From Pegoplata infirma (taxonomy: Eukaryota > Arthropoda > Insecta > Diptera > Anthomyiidae): DNA of 64,000 nucleotides. Shown in pieces: positions 53,116-63,447 of this stretch (positions within the stretch are counted from its first letter, which is position 1; every line of letters begins with the position of its first letter). The notes below the pieces were generated by a model, which was given only the letters and a program-made list of their open reading frames with translations, had not been told where the DNA came from and did no database searches. Where the stretch lies: contig OY992538.1 in the NCBI GenBank assembly GCA_963921195.1, forward strand, positions 4,898,001-4,962,000, given 5' to 3'. A program made the position numbers and the translations under genes.

Positions 53116-54159
53116 TTGCTTATGCAACAACAAAAGCAGGAGCAATTGCAACGCGAGTTTCAACCAAACTCGGACCACACCGAACAAGGTGCTCTAATGG
53201 AGCACACTGATTTAATTTATGCCGCACAACGGCAAATCGAAGAAGAAATTTCTGATATTTGCGAAAAAGTGATGACGGATAAAATCCAGGCAAGTGACAT
53301 AGATGATCTTCTCGCCATCATCGAGGTGCTTTGGAATGTATATTTGCGCAACAATAATGAGCTTCTTTCTCGAGGCGAGAGTGTTAACTTCCAGCTAAAA
53401 GAACTCTTTCATGCTAAGATCACAGAAGCCAAAAATTATATGCATGAATACAAAGAGGTTAATGAGTGGTTTCGCCAAGCTCATCATGGTAATCCACAAC
53501 TATATTCGGAAGTTATTGAAAGTGAGGAACTAGAGTGGGTGCAACAAACTTCTGAAGTAAACATTGATGATGTTGAATTTATAGACACCAGCTCAGATGG
53601 ATCTTCTGCTATGACTATGGAGATTGTTTATAACTCAGCAAAGACTACAAGAATGAATGTCAAAGTTTTAACTAATACATCTGATACCGGTGCTAAAGAG
53701 AATACCACCTCCATATCATATAAACCCACACAAACTCAACAAAATGAAAAATTGGGTATTGATGATATCAACAAAACTCCAGTCAATGAGGAACCGCAAA
53801 TAGCCAACGCTTCTTCACTCATGACAGATTTTATTATTACTAATGTTATAGAAGAAAGGACGTGTAATCTCTCCTCACATTTACAATTAACTTCGGTAAC
53901 TACAACTTCAAAACATACGCTACAAAAAACCACAACAGAAGAAAGTGAAGCTGTTTCGGTAGTTATGTCACCATTTGATTCTTCATCACCACCAAAAACA
54001 ACCAGGCCATCTATTCAACAAAGCTACGTGTTTAATCAAGAATGGGTCTACGGTTACCGCAAGATACTTGAAGAACTTATCAAATCAGAATTGCTTCTAC
54101 AGTCTATATTTCCCCGATTGTATAAGACAAGAAAGAAATACACCATATCACCGGCATAG
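53116..54159 (+). CDS. Gag-like ORF of the composite LTR element
   Basis: A frame of 347 codons inside the second internal region. Residues 1-125 are helical and acidic/glutamine-rich (RQIEEEISDICEKVMTDKIQ; LLAIIEVLWNVYLRNNNELL), similar in style to the N-terminus of BEL/Pao Gag. Residues 150-300 are Ser/Thr/Asn-rich and look disordered. The C-terminus is again helical and basic. No zinc knuckle, protease or RT motif is present. Homology to Gag is inferred from position after the LTR and primer site; an unrelated accessory protein cannot be ruled out. Confidence 0.5.
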   Translation: MLMQQQKQEQLQREFQPNSDHTEQGALMEHTDLIYAAQRQIEEEISDICEKVMTDKIQASDIDDLLAIIEVLWNVYLRNNNELLSRGESVNFQLKELFHAKITEAKNYMHEYKEVNEWFRQAHHGNPQLYSEVIESEELEWVQQTSEVNIDDVEFIDTSSDGSSAMTMEIVYNSAKTTRMNVKVLTNTSDTGAKENTTSISYKPTQTQQNEKLGIDDINKTPVNEEPQIANASSLMTDFIITNVIEERTCNLSSHLQLTSVTTTSKHTLQKTTTEESEAVSVVMSPFDSSSPPKTTRPSIQQSYVFNQEWVYGYRKILEELIKSELLLQSIFPRLYKTRKKYTISPA

Positions 54160-54297
54160 CATATTTTGACAATTAAGTAACATCAAGTTTATATAATAAT
54201 TCAGTTTTTTAACATTTAATTTTTATAATTACTGTGCATACTAATTTCATAATTATTTTATTACATATCATTCTTTATCTTTTGGCCTCCCGCAGAA

Positions 54298-54701
54298 TGT
54301 TCAAGTATGAACATGGGTTTTATTTCATATTTTTATTGTTTAAATAAATACATTATTGTATCTTTAGTTTCTAGTAAAAGGGATCGTTAAAATCCCAAAA
54401 TACATTTTAATGAGTATGGATTTTCCTACAATTAGAAAACTCCGTATTCTAAGCAAATAGTCTGCTTAATGTATGTATATAGACTACCTGCTTACAACAG
54501 GCAGTCATTATGATAGTTCTAGTTTAGTTTTAAGATTTTATATTTTGTAAATAGGTTCTATTTTTATATTTAATAAAACAGTATTCAGTGTTCCAGAAAT
54601 ACTCAACCGAGTATCATAAAGATATTCAGCGAGTGATTTACAACCACTCGTACAAAATAAAAAGGTTTTGTTTTAATTAGTACTCAGTTCCTTTTTATAC
54701 A
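54298..54701 (+). repeat. 3' outer LTR (404 bp)
   Basis: Reads the same as 50,476-50,879 throughout. The bases just before it (GGCCTCCCGCAGAA) take the place of a polypurine tract but are not purine-pure. Confidence 0.8.
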
Positions 54702-55429
54702 AAAAATGTCCAATCATATATTAGAAACTCCAATTATATTTAAAAAAATTCCAAATATAACTCAAAAATTTTAAATTATATTTCAAAAATTTCCATTGAT
54801 AGTTCAAAAATTTCCAACTTTATTTTAGAAATTTCAATTTATATTTACAGAAATTTCAATTAATATTTTAGAAATTTCAAATTGTATTTAAGAATTTCCA
54901 TTTGGATTTCAAAATCTTATAATCGCTATTAAGAAAATTCCATTGAAATTAAAAAAAATCCATGTGTATTTTAAAAATTTCCAACTGTTTTTCAAAAACT
55001 TCCGTTTGTATTTAAAAATTTTCTAAATTCTTTTGCAGAAAACTCATTTATATTTTCCCAAAAATCATTTAGAAAATTTGAAGTAAAAATGGAAATTTCT
55101 TAAATACAATTGGAAATTTCTGAAACATAGAGTAGTCAGGACTTTTGAAGTTTTTTTTTCACACAAACATTTAAATTTTTTAACAATACTACAAACTAAA
55201 CTAAAAACATACGTTTTCAGCGGTTGGTTTACACCATTTTCAAATTCAGATTTTCCAATTTTATTTCAAAAATATTCAATTGTATTTCAGATTTTTCAAT
55301 TGTATTTCAGAAATAGTCAAATGTATTTCACATTTTCCATCTGTATTTCAGTAAAAGTAAAAATGGAAATTTCTTAAATACAGTTGGAAATTTCTGAAAC
55401 ATGGAAATGGTGTAGTCAGGACTTTTATG
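54702..55429. repeat. Degenerate tandem array of about 25-30-bp units
   Basis: Words like AAATTTCCAATTGTATTTCAG repeat with many substitutions and in both orientations. A block of about 70 bp ending GTAGTCAGGACTTTT occurs twice (55,083-55,150 and 55,354-55,428). No gene. Confidence 0.55.
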
Positions 55430-55576
55430 CTGCTTAAATCAGCTCTACAAAGATACATGAATTCACTGCATCTTTAATCTGCTTAAATCAGCGCTAAAAA
55501 GATACATGAATTTAAAGCATCTTTATTCTGCTTAAATCAGCGCTCTAAAGACACGTGATTTCAGTGCATCTAAAGA
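55430..55576. repeat. 49-bp minisatellite, three units
   Basis: CTGCTTAAATCAGCGCT...AAGATACATGAATT...GCATCTTTA repeats at 55,430, 55,479 and 55,528. GAGCGCT-containing relatives sit beside other elements at 48,292-48,318 and 49,462-49,515. Confidence 0.6.
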
Positions 55577-55997
55577 GCGCTGTTTCTGTGTATCCAACTA
55601 GCGCTCTAAAGTGGGACATCGCCTTAGAGAATCATGCATGAATTCAGCGCAATTGGATGCGCTCCTTTACTCAAGTTCCCCTTCCAAAAGCTGCTGAACG
55701 TTCAGCAAAATTTCTGCTGGGGGGATAAAAACTATATTTTTCTGTAGGATCGTTTGAAAACTGATGTCGAAAGTACTCACAGAGAGGGAAAATGATTGCG
55801 ACACCCATATGGAGGGGCAACATAGTATGATTGAATACTTTATCATAACATGATTGTAGCGATTATATTATGATCTTTGCTGTTCATAATATGTTAAAAA
55901 AATTGTATTTCATAATTGTTGATGATCATAGTATGATTACACTGTGGAACAAATTCAGGTTAGCAAGAGTTAGGTCGATTCTGTACAAAAAAACTTC
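55577..55997. other. AT-rich interval
   Basis: No gene seen. It includes ATCATAATATGAT-like inverted words at 55,825-55,945. Confidence 0.35.
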
Positions 55998-56722
55998 ATA
56001 ATTTTCTAATCGTTGCTTTTCTCATCCGTTCCTCAATATTACGCCTGATATTTAACTTCCTACCTAGGAATACTCCAAGATACTTGGCTCCATCTGAAAA
56101 GGTGATTTCAGTGCCGCCCAGAGAAAAAGGACCAAAAGCGGGAATATTATTTTTCCTTGTAAACAAAATCATCTCTGTTTTACTTGGATTAACTCCGAAA
56201 CCACAGCCACTTGCCCAATTAGACAGAGCCTTCTGTCCCTTTACCGCAACATCGTCAGCATATGCGACAACATGGCAACCACGTGCTTCTAGAGATAGCA
56301 GCATTGAATTCAGTGCCATGTTCCTAAGAAGCGGCGAAAGACCACCTCCCTGTAGTATGCCCCTATTGTCAAATCAAGATATGACAGACGCTCCCAATTC
56401 AGATGTTATACGTCTATTGGCAATTATATTTTCCATCATTAAAACGATCCCACGCTTCACTCCCAGATCAGACAATGCCACAATTATCGAGTCTAGAATG
56501 GCATTATTAAAAGGCCCCTCTATATCAAGAAAGGCCACCACAGTGTACTCCTTTACCGAAAGTGATCAATGGTGCTGAAGAGCTGTTTCCGTTGATATAC
56601 CCTTGCTGTATTCATGTTGCCTTGCCGAAAGCAACTTCGGATCAATCACTCTACGCAAATATAATTCAATCATTCGTTCTATTGTCTTAAACATAAAAAT
56701 AGACAGCCTAATTGGTCACTAA
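55998..56722 (-). pseudogene. LINE reverse-transcriptase fragment
   Basis: On the minus strand this corresponds to about 33,548-34,320 of the inserted LINE at 31.5-35.7 kb, with an estimated 85-90 percent nucleotide identity. It covers RT from the FRPISL region through the catalytic YADD (in AYADDVAVKG) to GAKYLGVFL. It carries several frameshifts (the longest open piece is 56,319-55,996) and a deletion of about 30 bases just after the YADD. Both ends are cut, so this is a dead internal fragment of the same family. Confidence 0.75.
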
Positions 56723-56738
56723 AAAATTATGCTGTTGT

Positions 56739-57093
56739 GGAAAACCTTCTTATAGAATTCCAAATGCTTCCCCCGAAGTCTTATAAAATTCGAAAAAATC
56801 CTTGGGCACTAACATGGCGGATTAAGTAACATTCCCAAAAAAACCTTACTTAATCCGAATGCGGAAGCAAAAGAAAATTTCTGATTTTCACAAAAATTTT
56901 ATGGAGTCATACTGACACCCAATAGAAACTTTTTTGACCATTTTGAGCTCAAAAAAATCGATACGGCCTATAGTATAGTTTTTTTTTTTTGTTGGGATTT
57001 CTTATTTAATCCACTATGTGGGAGCCTAAGGATTTTTTTGATTTTTATAAGACTTTGGAGAAGGTATTTGGAATACCAACAGAAGGTTTCAAT
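56739..57093. mobile_element. Foldback MITE-like repeat
   Basis: ACCTTCTTATAGAATTCCAA and AAGTCTTATAAAATTCGAAA at the left pair with TTTTTATAAGACTTTGGAG and GGAATACCAACAGAAGGT at the right. GGATTAAGTAA words lie on both sides of the centre. No coding capacity. Confidence 0.55.
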
Positions 57094-57146
57094 CAAAGCA
57101 TAATTTTTTTAAATGTCTTAACCAGAGCAAACATTCATCGAATTAT

Positions 57147-57531
57147 TAGCCCTGTTTTTTGCAGACCGGATTAAGATTAGGATTAACTCTATTTAGTAAA
57201 AAAATGGGTCAAATCAAGTCCAGAAATTTTTTTAAATATTTTTTTCTGAATTTACATCCAATTAGTTAATATAAACAGGAAAAAAAATTAAACGTTGTCA
57301 AAAATCTAAAATGATATAAATAAATTTGAGTTAATCCTAAGATTTAACTAAATTTATTTTTCATTCTTTGCATTTTTGACAAAGCTTAATTTGTTTTTCT
57401 GTTTATATTTACTAATTGTATGTAATTTCAGAAAAAAATTCTTAAAAAAAAAATCTGGACTTGATTTGTCCCATTTTTTAACTAAATAAAGTTAATCCAA
57501 ATCTTAGTCCGGTCTGCAAAAAACAGGGCTA
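57147..57531. mobile_element. 385-bp palindromic MITE TAGCCCTG...CAGGGCTA
   Basis: A 24-bp TIR starting TAGCCCTGTTTTTTGCAGAC, with arms that remain about 85 percent complementary almost to the centre. TTAT lies on both flanks (57,143-57,146; 57,532-57,535), a possible target duplication. Confidence 0.65.
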
Positions 57532-57545
57532 TTATTTCGCGATTT

Positions 57546-58221
57546 TTATACCCTTCACTTAGTGATAGAGGGTATATATAAGTTTGTCATTCCGTTGGTA
57601 ACTCATCGAAATATCGGTCTGGGACCCCATAAAGTATATATATTCATGATCCCCGATCGATTTTAAGACATTCTAGCGATGTCCGTCTGTCCGTCTGTCT
57701 GTCGGTCCGTCTGTCCGTCGGTCCGTCTGTCCGTCGGTCCGTCTGTCCGTCTGTCTGTGGAAATGGTGATCACGACCAAAATACTACACGGATATGACTG
57801 AAACTCAACACATTTATTGGAAGTTCTCCTGAGAAGTTTGGTATTGCATTTGAGCGATATCGGTTCAGCGGTTTAAAAGTTATGAACGAAAATGTAAGGA
57901 CACCTCAAAAATTTTAGTACATTCAACATAACCTAAAAATACAAAATGCTTTAATTCGGCTGCTGGTTGACATATGTGAACATAATTGAACACCAAATGA
58001 TATTTAAACTTGTACGAACATATTTTTTACCAAAAAAAGAAAAAAATCGCGGATTTTTTTTTAACAACATTTTTTTTTCGCGGAAATTTTTTTTTCCAAA
58101 AAAATTTTTTTTTTTTTCAAAAGTAATTTCCTTTTAAATAAAGTTTTTTGCAATAATCTTTTTGAAATTGTGGAGGGTATCACTACATTCGGCAAGGCCG
58201 AATTTAACTTTTTTACTTGTT
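57546..58221 (-). mobile_element. mini-me-like C4, complete, with long GTCY array
   Basis: Starts TATACCCTTCACTTAG and ends with hairpin ATTCGGCAAGGCCGAAT (58,187-58,203) followed by TTAACTTTTTTACTTGTT. The GTCY array (57,681-57,760) has a higher-order period of about 16 bases, GTCGGTCCGTCTGTCC. Confidence 0.7.
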
Positions 58222-59464
58222 AATTATTTAAAAGTCCCATAATTCGCAAAAAAAACACAAAACATTTGATTGCCTCAGTTGGTTGCCTTGAAATGAGAAG
58301 AAATGTGCAATTTTGTCAGTTTTTACTTCCGCCGCGATGCGGGGCTTAGGGCTCAAACAAAAGGAAAAATCGGTACGACCTAGTTAGCGAAATTTTTTGT
58401 TTTATTATATATTTATTAGGTACATCTTTAAAAATATTCCCTTTAAAAATGCTCCAAAGAACCACATCTTAAGGTATGCTTTAAGAATTTGAGAATTTTT
58501 AAATAAAAGCTTCATGTGATTACGATTATTTATGACCACATTTTATATGGTATGAAAATCCAAAAAATAATATTAGGAAAAACGAATTTTTTGTTAATTT
58601 AAGAAAAAGTCTATTCTTATTAATTTGCTTCATACAAAGTCGTTAGTATTCCAATGATGTAAGCTTTAAGCTTTTGTAATCCAAAGATAAAGCTTCGAAT
58701 AAAGGACACAATAGGAAATTTTTGAAAAAGCTATTTGGAAACCATGTAATCAAGAGATCAAAATTAATTTGAAATCAACCATCCGATTTTAAACCATTAA
58801 AAGCATTTTAAGCTTTAATATCAACTTTTCCTATATAATTATTATTACTGCATAATGGGCCACCCTGTTTTTTTTTAGAGTTCCCCATAAATTATCAAAC
58901 ACAAAAATTTTAATGCGAATACATAATGTATATCTATGAATGGCAAAAAAAAATGTATAGAGATGAAAAAAATATGCATTTCTTTATCAAATCAATTGGA
59001 CATCATTGTAACATAAATTTGAACATATAATCGAACAATTACCGTTGCTTTTTTTTTTGTTGCTGGCCTAAACCAAAGACAACTACGAAAAAAAAATTTC
59101 AAAATATGCATGCACAACACCAAAATACAACATAAAAAAAATCTCAGTTCGATGGAAAAAAAAAATAAAAAAAATCTCAAACTTGAAACTCAAAAGATGC
59201 TGTTGCAAAACACGCCTTTTGCTTAAAATTGCTTATAGAAAGAAAGCCGTAAAACGCATCAAACTTGTGTAAATATATTTTTTACGTAGATTTTTTCTTA
59301 AAGCAGGTGCAGCAGTTGAAATCAAACCAAAAATCTTTACAATGTTTTTGGTTTGAATCAATGACTGGCTGGCTGGGCTAACAATGTTTTTGTTGTTATT
59401 TAAAAGCCTGGCTTAATGTATTTGATGGTTGGTTGTGTTGCTTGCTTGTTTATTAAGATAAATT
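58222..59464. other. AT-rich noncoding interval upstream of the candidate promoter
   Basis: No bounded repeat or gene recognised. Words such as AAGCTTTAAGCTTTT recur near 58,665-58,815. Confidence 0.35.
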
Positions 59465-59620
59465 CGCCGTTAGTTCGATCTGTGATTGCATGCGGCGAAT
59501 TGGTTTTATACGATGATCAAACCTGTGTTTTTTATGTTGCCCACCATATGCAGGTTGTGTTTAATGCGCGCAAAGTGGTTTTCAGTTGTTAACGGCTCGC
59601 CACAAGGCTAACAACAACAA
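59465..59620 (+). promoter_or_regulatory. Candidate host promoter block
   Basis: A locally GC-richer, repeat-free stretch with GCGAATTGG, TGCGCGCAAAG and a fly-type initiator TCAGTT at 59,582-59,587. No TATA box at -30 and no clear downstream promoter element was found. Placement upstream of a long 5'-UTR-like tract and a short ATG exon supports a transcription start near 59,584, as inference only. Confidence 0.35.
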
Positions 59621-60209
59621 GCTCTGTTTTGTTTTGGTTTTTTTATTTGACCAACATTTTGTACGAGTTGGATTTTTTTTCTCTTTTGTGTTTTGTTTTT
59701 ACTACGGAACGTGATTTTCCAGTCTTTTATTGTTGTTGATTTTTTTTGCTTCTTCTTCTAATTTTTAACAAAAAAAACAACAAAGTGTTTAAATCAACGT
59801 GTTCGCGGCTTTTTTTTTTTTAATTTAAAAATAATTAAAGTGTCTTGTAACAATTAAAAAAAAAAAAAACACTTGTTACTGTTTAAAACAAAAAAAATTA
59901 ACAAAAAATATTAAAGATTTAAGATTTTATTAAAAAAAAAGTGTTTTGTGTATTAAATTTAAAAGAAAAATCAGTAAACATGAGTTACTTAAAATCAAAA
60001 AAGCTTTAAGAAAAAGCTTCTTAAAGAAAAATCATTTAATGATTAATTTTTAAAAATATACAAATGTTACAATATTATGTTTTATTTATAAATTAAACTA
60101 AAATATTTATAAAAAAAATAGATTAAAGTGTTATAAAACTTGTGTTTTTAATATTAAGAAAATTCAAATTCTCCAGAATTTGCTTTAAATCATCTTTAAC
60201 AGCATAAAA

Positions 60210-60265
60210 ATGGATACCGCCAGCACATTTTCAATATCATATGCAGATTGGTTAACAGAACCACG
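60210..60265 (+). CDS. Candidate first coding exon of a host gene
   Basis: AAAATGG places an ATG in a good context. The 56-base frame reads MDTASTFSISYADWLTEP plus two bases of the next codon and meets a GT donor (CCACG/GTAAAA) at 60,266. Without splicing, translation stops two codons later. Upstream lie about 600 bases of AT-rich 5'-UTR-like sequence with a short upstream frame at about 59,980. The remaining exons would lie beyond the window, with the first intron filled by the tandem-unit element at 60.9-63.4 kb. I do not recognise the protein; a non-coding reading is quite possible. Confidence 0.35.
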
Positions 60266-60939
60266 GTAAAAATAGACAACCTTAACATTTTCAATTAAAC
60301 AAATATTTTTATTTTAGTTTTAAACATAAAACTTAAGTGTGTATTTTTTTTTTAATTTAACATTTCATTAGAAAAATTAATTAAAAAAAATATTTTAAAT
60401 GTTAATCATCATTTCACACATTTGGCGATTTTTTTTTTAAGAATAAGTTGGAGATGCGCACTTGAGCAGCATTACGCGTGATTAATATGACTCACGCGTG
60501 ATTCATACCTTTTTCGATACAAGTATTTTAAAGGAATAGAATAAATTTGTGGTTCGCACATAACTAGTATTTTGGGGGATTAACTTAAATTACACGTGAT
60601 CACGTGCAAGTGTAAAAAAGTAAATTACATAAGTCAGTTTAAAGGAATACGATTTTTTCGTTAATGAGTGCGATTTATTTCGTGAAAAAGTGTGCGTTAA
60701 GGTGTGTTTACATCATATCATTGTGTCGTTTTATTTTCGGTAATATTTATGAAAAAGTTAGATTTTGTTGAAGCATAATTTTAGGCTTTTGGTAAAAATA
60801 TGATTCTGAAATTAAAAACGAGCCAATGGCATTTATGATTTTTTTTTAAAAACTCGACTTAAGTTTGAATAATTTGTAATATTTGTTTTATAAATTTAAT
60901 AAAACTTGGAATTTTTTTAGCTTTATAAATAACAAATAT
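60266..60939. other. AT-rich interval, possible first intron
   Basis: Contains ACTCACGCGTGATTC and ACACGTGATCACGTG words (60,470-60,610) related to the TCAC-rich repeat at 2.1-3.8 kb, and a TGAAGCATAATTTTAGGC word near 60,770. No gene seen. Confidence 0.35.
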
Positions 60940-63447
60940 CTATATATATAATTTCCCTATTTGTGTGTTCCTCTTTTTTTGTCTATCCAGAGCTTTTTGA
61001 AGCCAACTGATGAGCTACAAAGCTGAAAATTGGCATGCATATAGTAAAACATCTGGGGCAGATCCTAACGTAGCCGGATTTTTGATTTTTTGTCTGTGGG
61101 CGGAGAAATAAGCGGAAAAGTGGGCGTGGCAAAATTCAATTTTTTTACATTTTTGCTAAATTTAAAGCCCCCAAATGACTTAGGAAGCTGAAAATTTCCT
61201 AGAATATAGTCCTAACGGTGGCGCATATTCCCAAGTAGTCGGATTTAAAATTTTTGCAATGTGGGCGGAGAATTGAGGGGAAAAGTGGCGTGACAAAATT
61301 GTGATTTTTAACATTTTTACTTCTTTGAAGCCCCCAAATGACTTAGGAAGCGGATAATTGCATAGCATTTAGTTCTAACAATGACGCATATCCTGAAGTA
61401 ATCGGATTTAAATTATTTAGACCGTGGAAGGAGAATTAAGAGAAAAATGGGGCGTGGCAAAATTGTGTTTTTTAATATTTTAACTAATTTGAAGACCCCC
61501 AATGACCTATGAAGATGAAAATTGACATTTTTGCGTATTTTAAAGTCCTCTAATGACTTAGGAAGCTGAAATTTTCCTAGCATATAGTCCTATCAATTAA
61601 GCATATCCTGAAGTAGTCGAATTTTAATTTTTTCTACTGTGGGCGGAGAATTGAAAGGAAAACGGGGAGTCACAAAATTGGGATTTTTTAACATTTTAAC
61701 TTCTTTTAAAGCCCTCAAAGGAAGCGGAAAATGCAAAGCGAATAGTCGTTACGGTGTAGAATATCCTGAAGTAATCAGATTTAAAATTTCTCGACTGTGG
61801 ACGGAGAACTAAAAGGTGTTGTAATATTTGAAGACCCCCAATGACTTAGGAAGATGAAAATTGGCATGTATATAGTAGGTTTCATGGGGAAGATCAACAC
61901 GAATGTGGATTTTTGATATCCAGTGTATGGGAGGAGAATAAGAAAGGCAAAGGGGCGTGGTAAATTTATTTCCATCTATTTTCTGTATATATAATTTTTT
62001 TTTTTTTTTGTGTTTTTCTTATTTTTTGTGTAACCAGCCCTTTTGAATCTCATTGATGGACTTAGGCTGTTAAAAAATAACTCTTCGTTAAATTTAACTT
62101 TTTCATAAAAATTTTAACATAAGGCTCCGTTAAATCGGCAATTAGCAGCTAACTTTTCGTTGAGTAATCCGCCCTTAAAAGCTTAAAATTGGCATGTATA
62201 TAGTAAAACACCAGGGACAGATTCTTCCGAAGCCGGATTTTTTGCCTGTGGGCGGCGAATTACGAGAAAAAGGGGCCTTGGGGCAAAATAATTTTTTTTA
62301 ACATATTAGAGTATTTTTAAGCTCCGCTCCAATGAATTAGGAAGCTGAAATTTTCTAACATGTTGTCCTGACTATGAAGCATATTCTAAAGTAGTCCGAT
62401 TTAACATTTTTGGAATATAGACGGAGAGTTGAGAGGAAAAAGGGGCAAGGCAATATTGTGTTTTATTCTTTTTAATTTAACTAACTTTATGACCTAATGA
62501 CCTACGAAGCCGAAAATTGGCAAGCATATTGTCCTGACACTGGAGCATATCCTAAAGTAGTCAAACTTAAAATTTTTGGACTGTGGACGTAGAATTAAAA
62601 GGGAAAAGGGCGTGGATACGAGTATAGTACTAAAGAAAGAGCTTATCCTAAAGTAGTCAAATTTTTAAATTTTGGAAAATGGACGGAGAATTAAAAGAAG
62701 AAATGGGCGTGGAAAAATTATGTTTTTACATCTTACCTAATTTTGAAGTCACCTTATGACCTTGAAAGATGAAAATTGGGATGCATATGGTGCGGACTAT
62801 GGCAAAGATCAACACTGACCTGGATACCCAATGAAATGGCGGAGATACAAAAAAATCCGTTGTGAATTTTGTTCAGTTTCAGTTTGTATATAATCTGTAA
62901 CATAGCCGGATTTTCGGCCTTTAAGACAGGGGGAGTGGCGGAAGACGGCGAAATTTAGTTTTTAAACATTTAAACTATTTCTGAAACCCCTAATGACTAA
63001 GGAAGCTGAAAATTATAAAGCATAAAGTATTGACAATGGATCATGTCCTTATGAAGTCAGATTTAAAGTTTAAACTGTGTACGGAGAATTATAAGGAAAA
63101 ATTTAAGTGAAAAAAATTGTGTCTTTTAACATTTTATCTAATTTTAAAACCCTTCATGACTAAGAAAGATAAAAATTGCCATGTATATTGGAGTGGGACA
63201 GATCCACTCGATGGATTTTTGATATCCGGTGAGAGACGAAATGGGCGTGCTAAATTTAGTTCTAAAATTGTATCAATAAAACATTTTATACTTATTAAAT
63301 TTTTTTCCAGTTTGATGTAACTCAATCTATCAATATTAAGTTTTTGAAGCACAAACCTAATTTTTTATAAAGTTTGGTAAAAAATTAGAATTATTGAGAA
63401 AAGTTATTTGGTGTTCCGCCTGGCAGGGACAGGCTATTCGACTAGTA
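60940..63447 (+). mobile_element. Large tandem-unit element, right copy
   Basis: About thirteen worn units, 100-180 bp each, carry GGGCGGAGAATT, AAAGGGGCGTGGCAAAATT, CCAATGACTTAGGAAGCTGA and ATCCTGAAGTAGTCGGATTT. Two apparent start blocks (TATATATAATTTCCC near 60,945 and TATATATAATTTTTT near 61,986) suggest two copies in tandem or one inserted in the other. The distal 1.15 kb is the inverse of 43,578-44,975. It ends GGCTATTCGACTAGTA. No coding capacity. Confidence 0.6.

Larger units (their letters stand above)
50476..54701 (+). mobile_element. Composite BEL/Pao-like LTR retrotransposon
   Basis: Order: outer LTR, primer site, gag/pol remnant ORF, a different LTR, a second primer site, a gag-like ORF, outer LTR. 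The outer LTRs look identical over 404 bp, begin TGTTCAAG and end TATACA, and AAAAA lies on both flanks (50,471-50,475; 54,702-54,706), consistent with a 5-bp target duplication, though poly-A weakens it. Both primer sites fit the tRNA-Tyr 3' end, as in BEL/Pao elements. No protease or RT survives, so any movement depended on enzymes from elsewhere. Confidence 0.7.

Noticed and set aside
59582..59616. Downstream promoter element at +28 of the candidate initiator
   Set aside because: The sequence there is an ACAACAACAA run and does not fit the DPE consensus.
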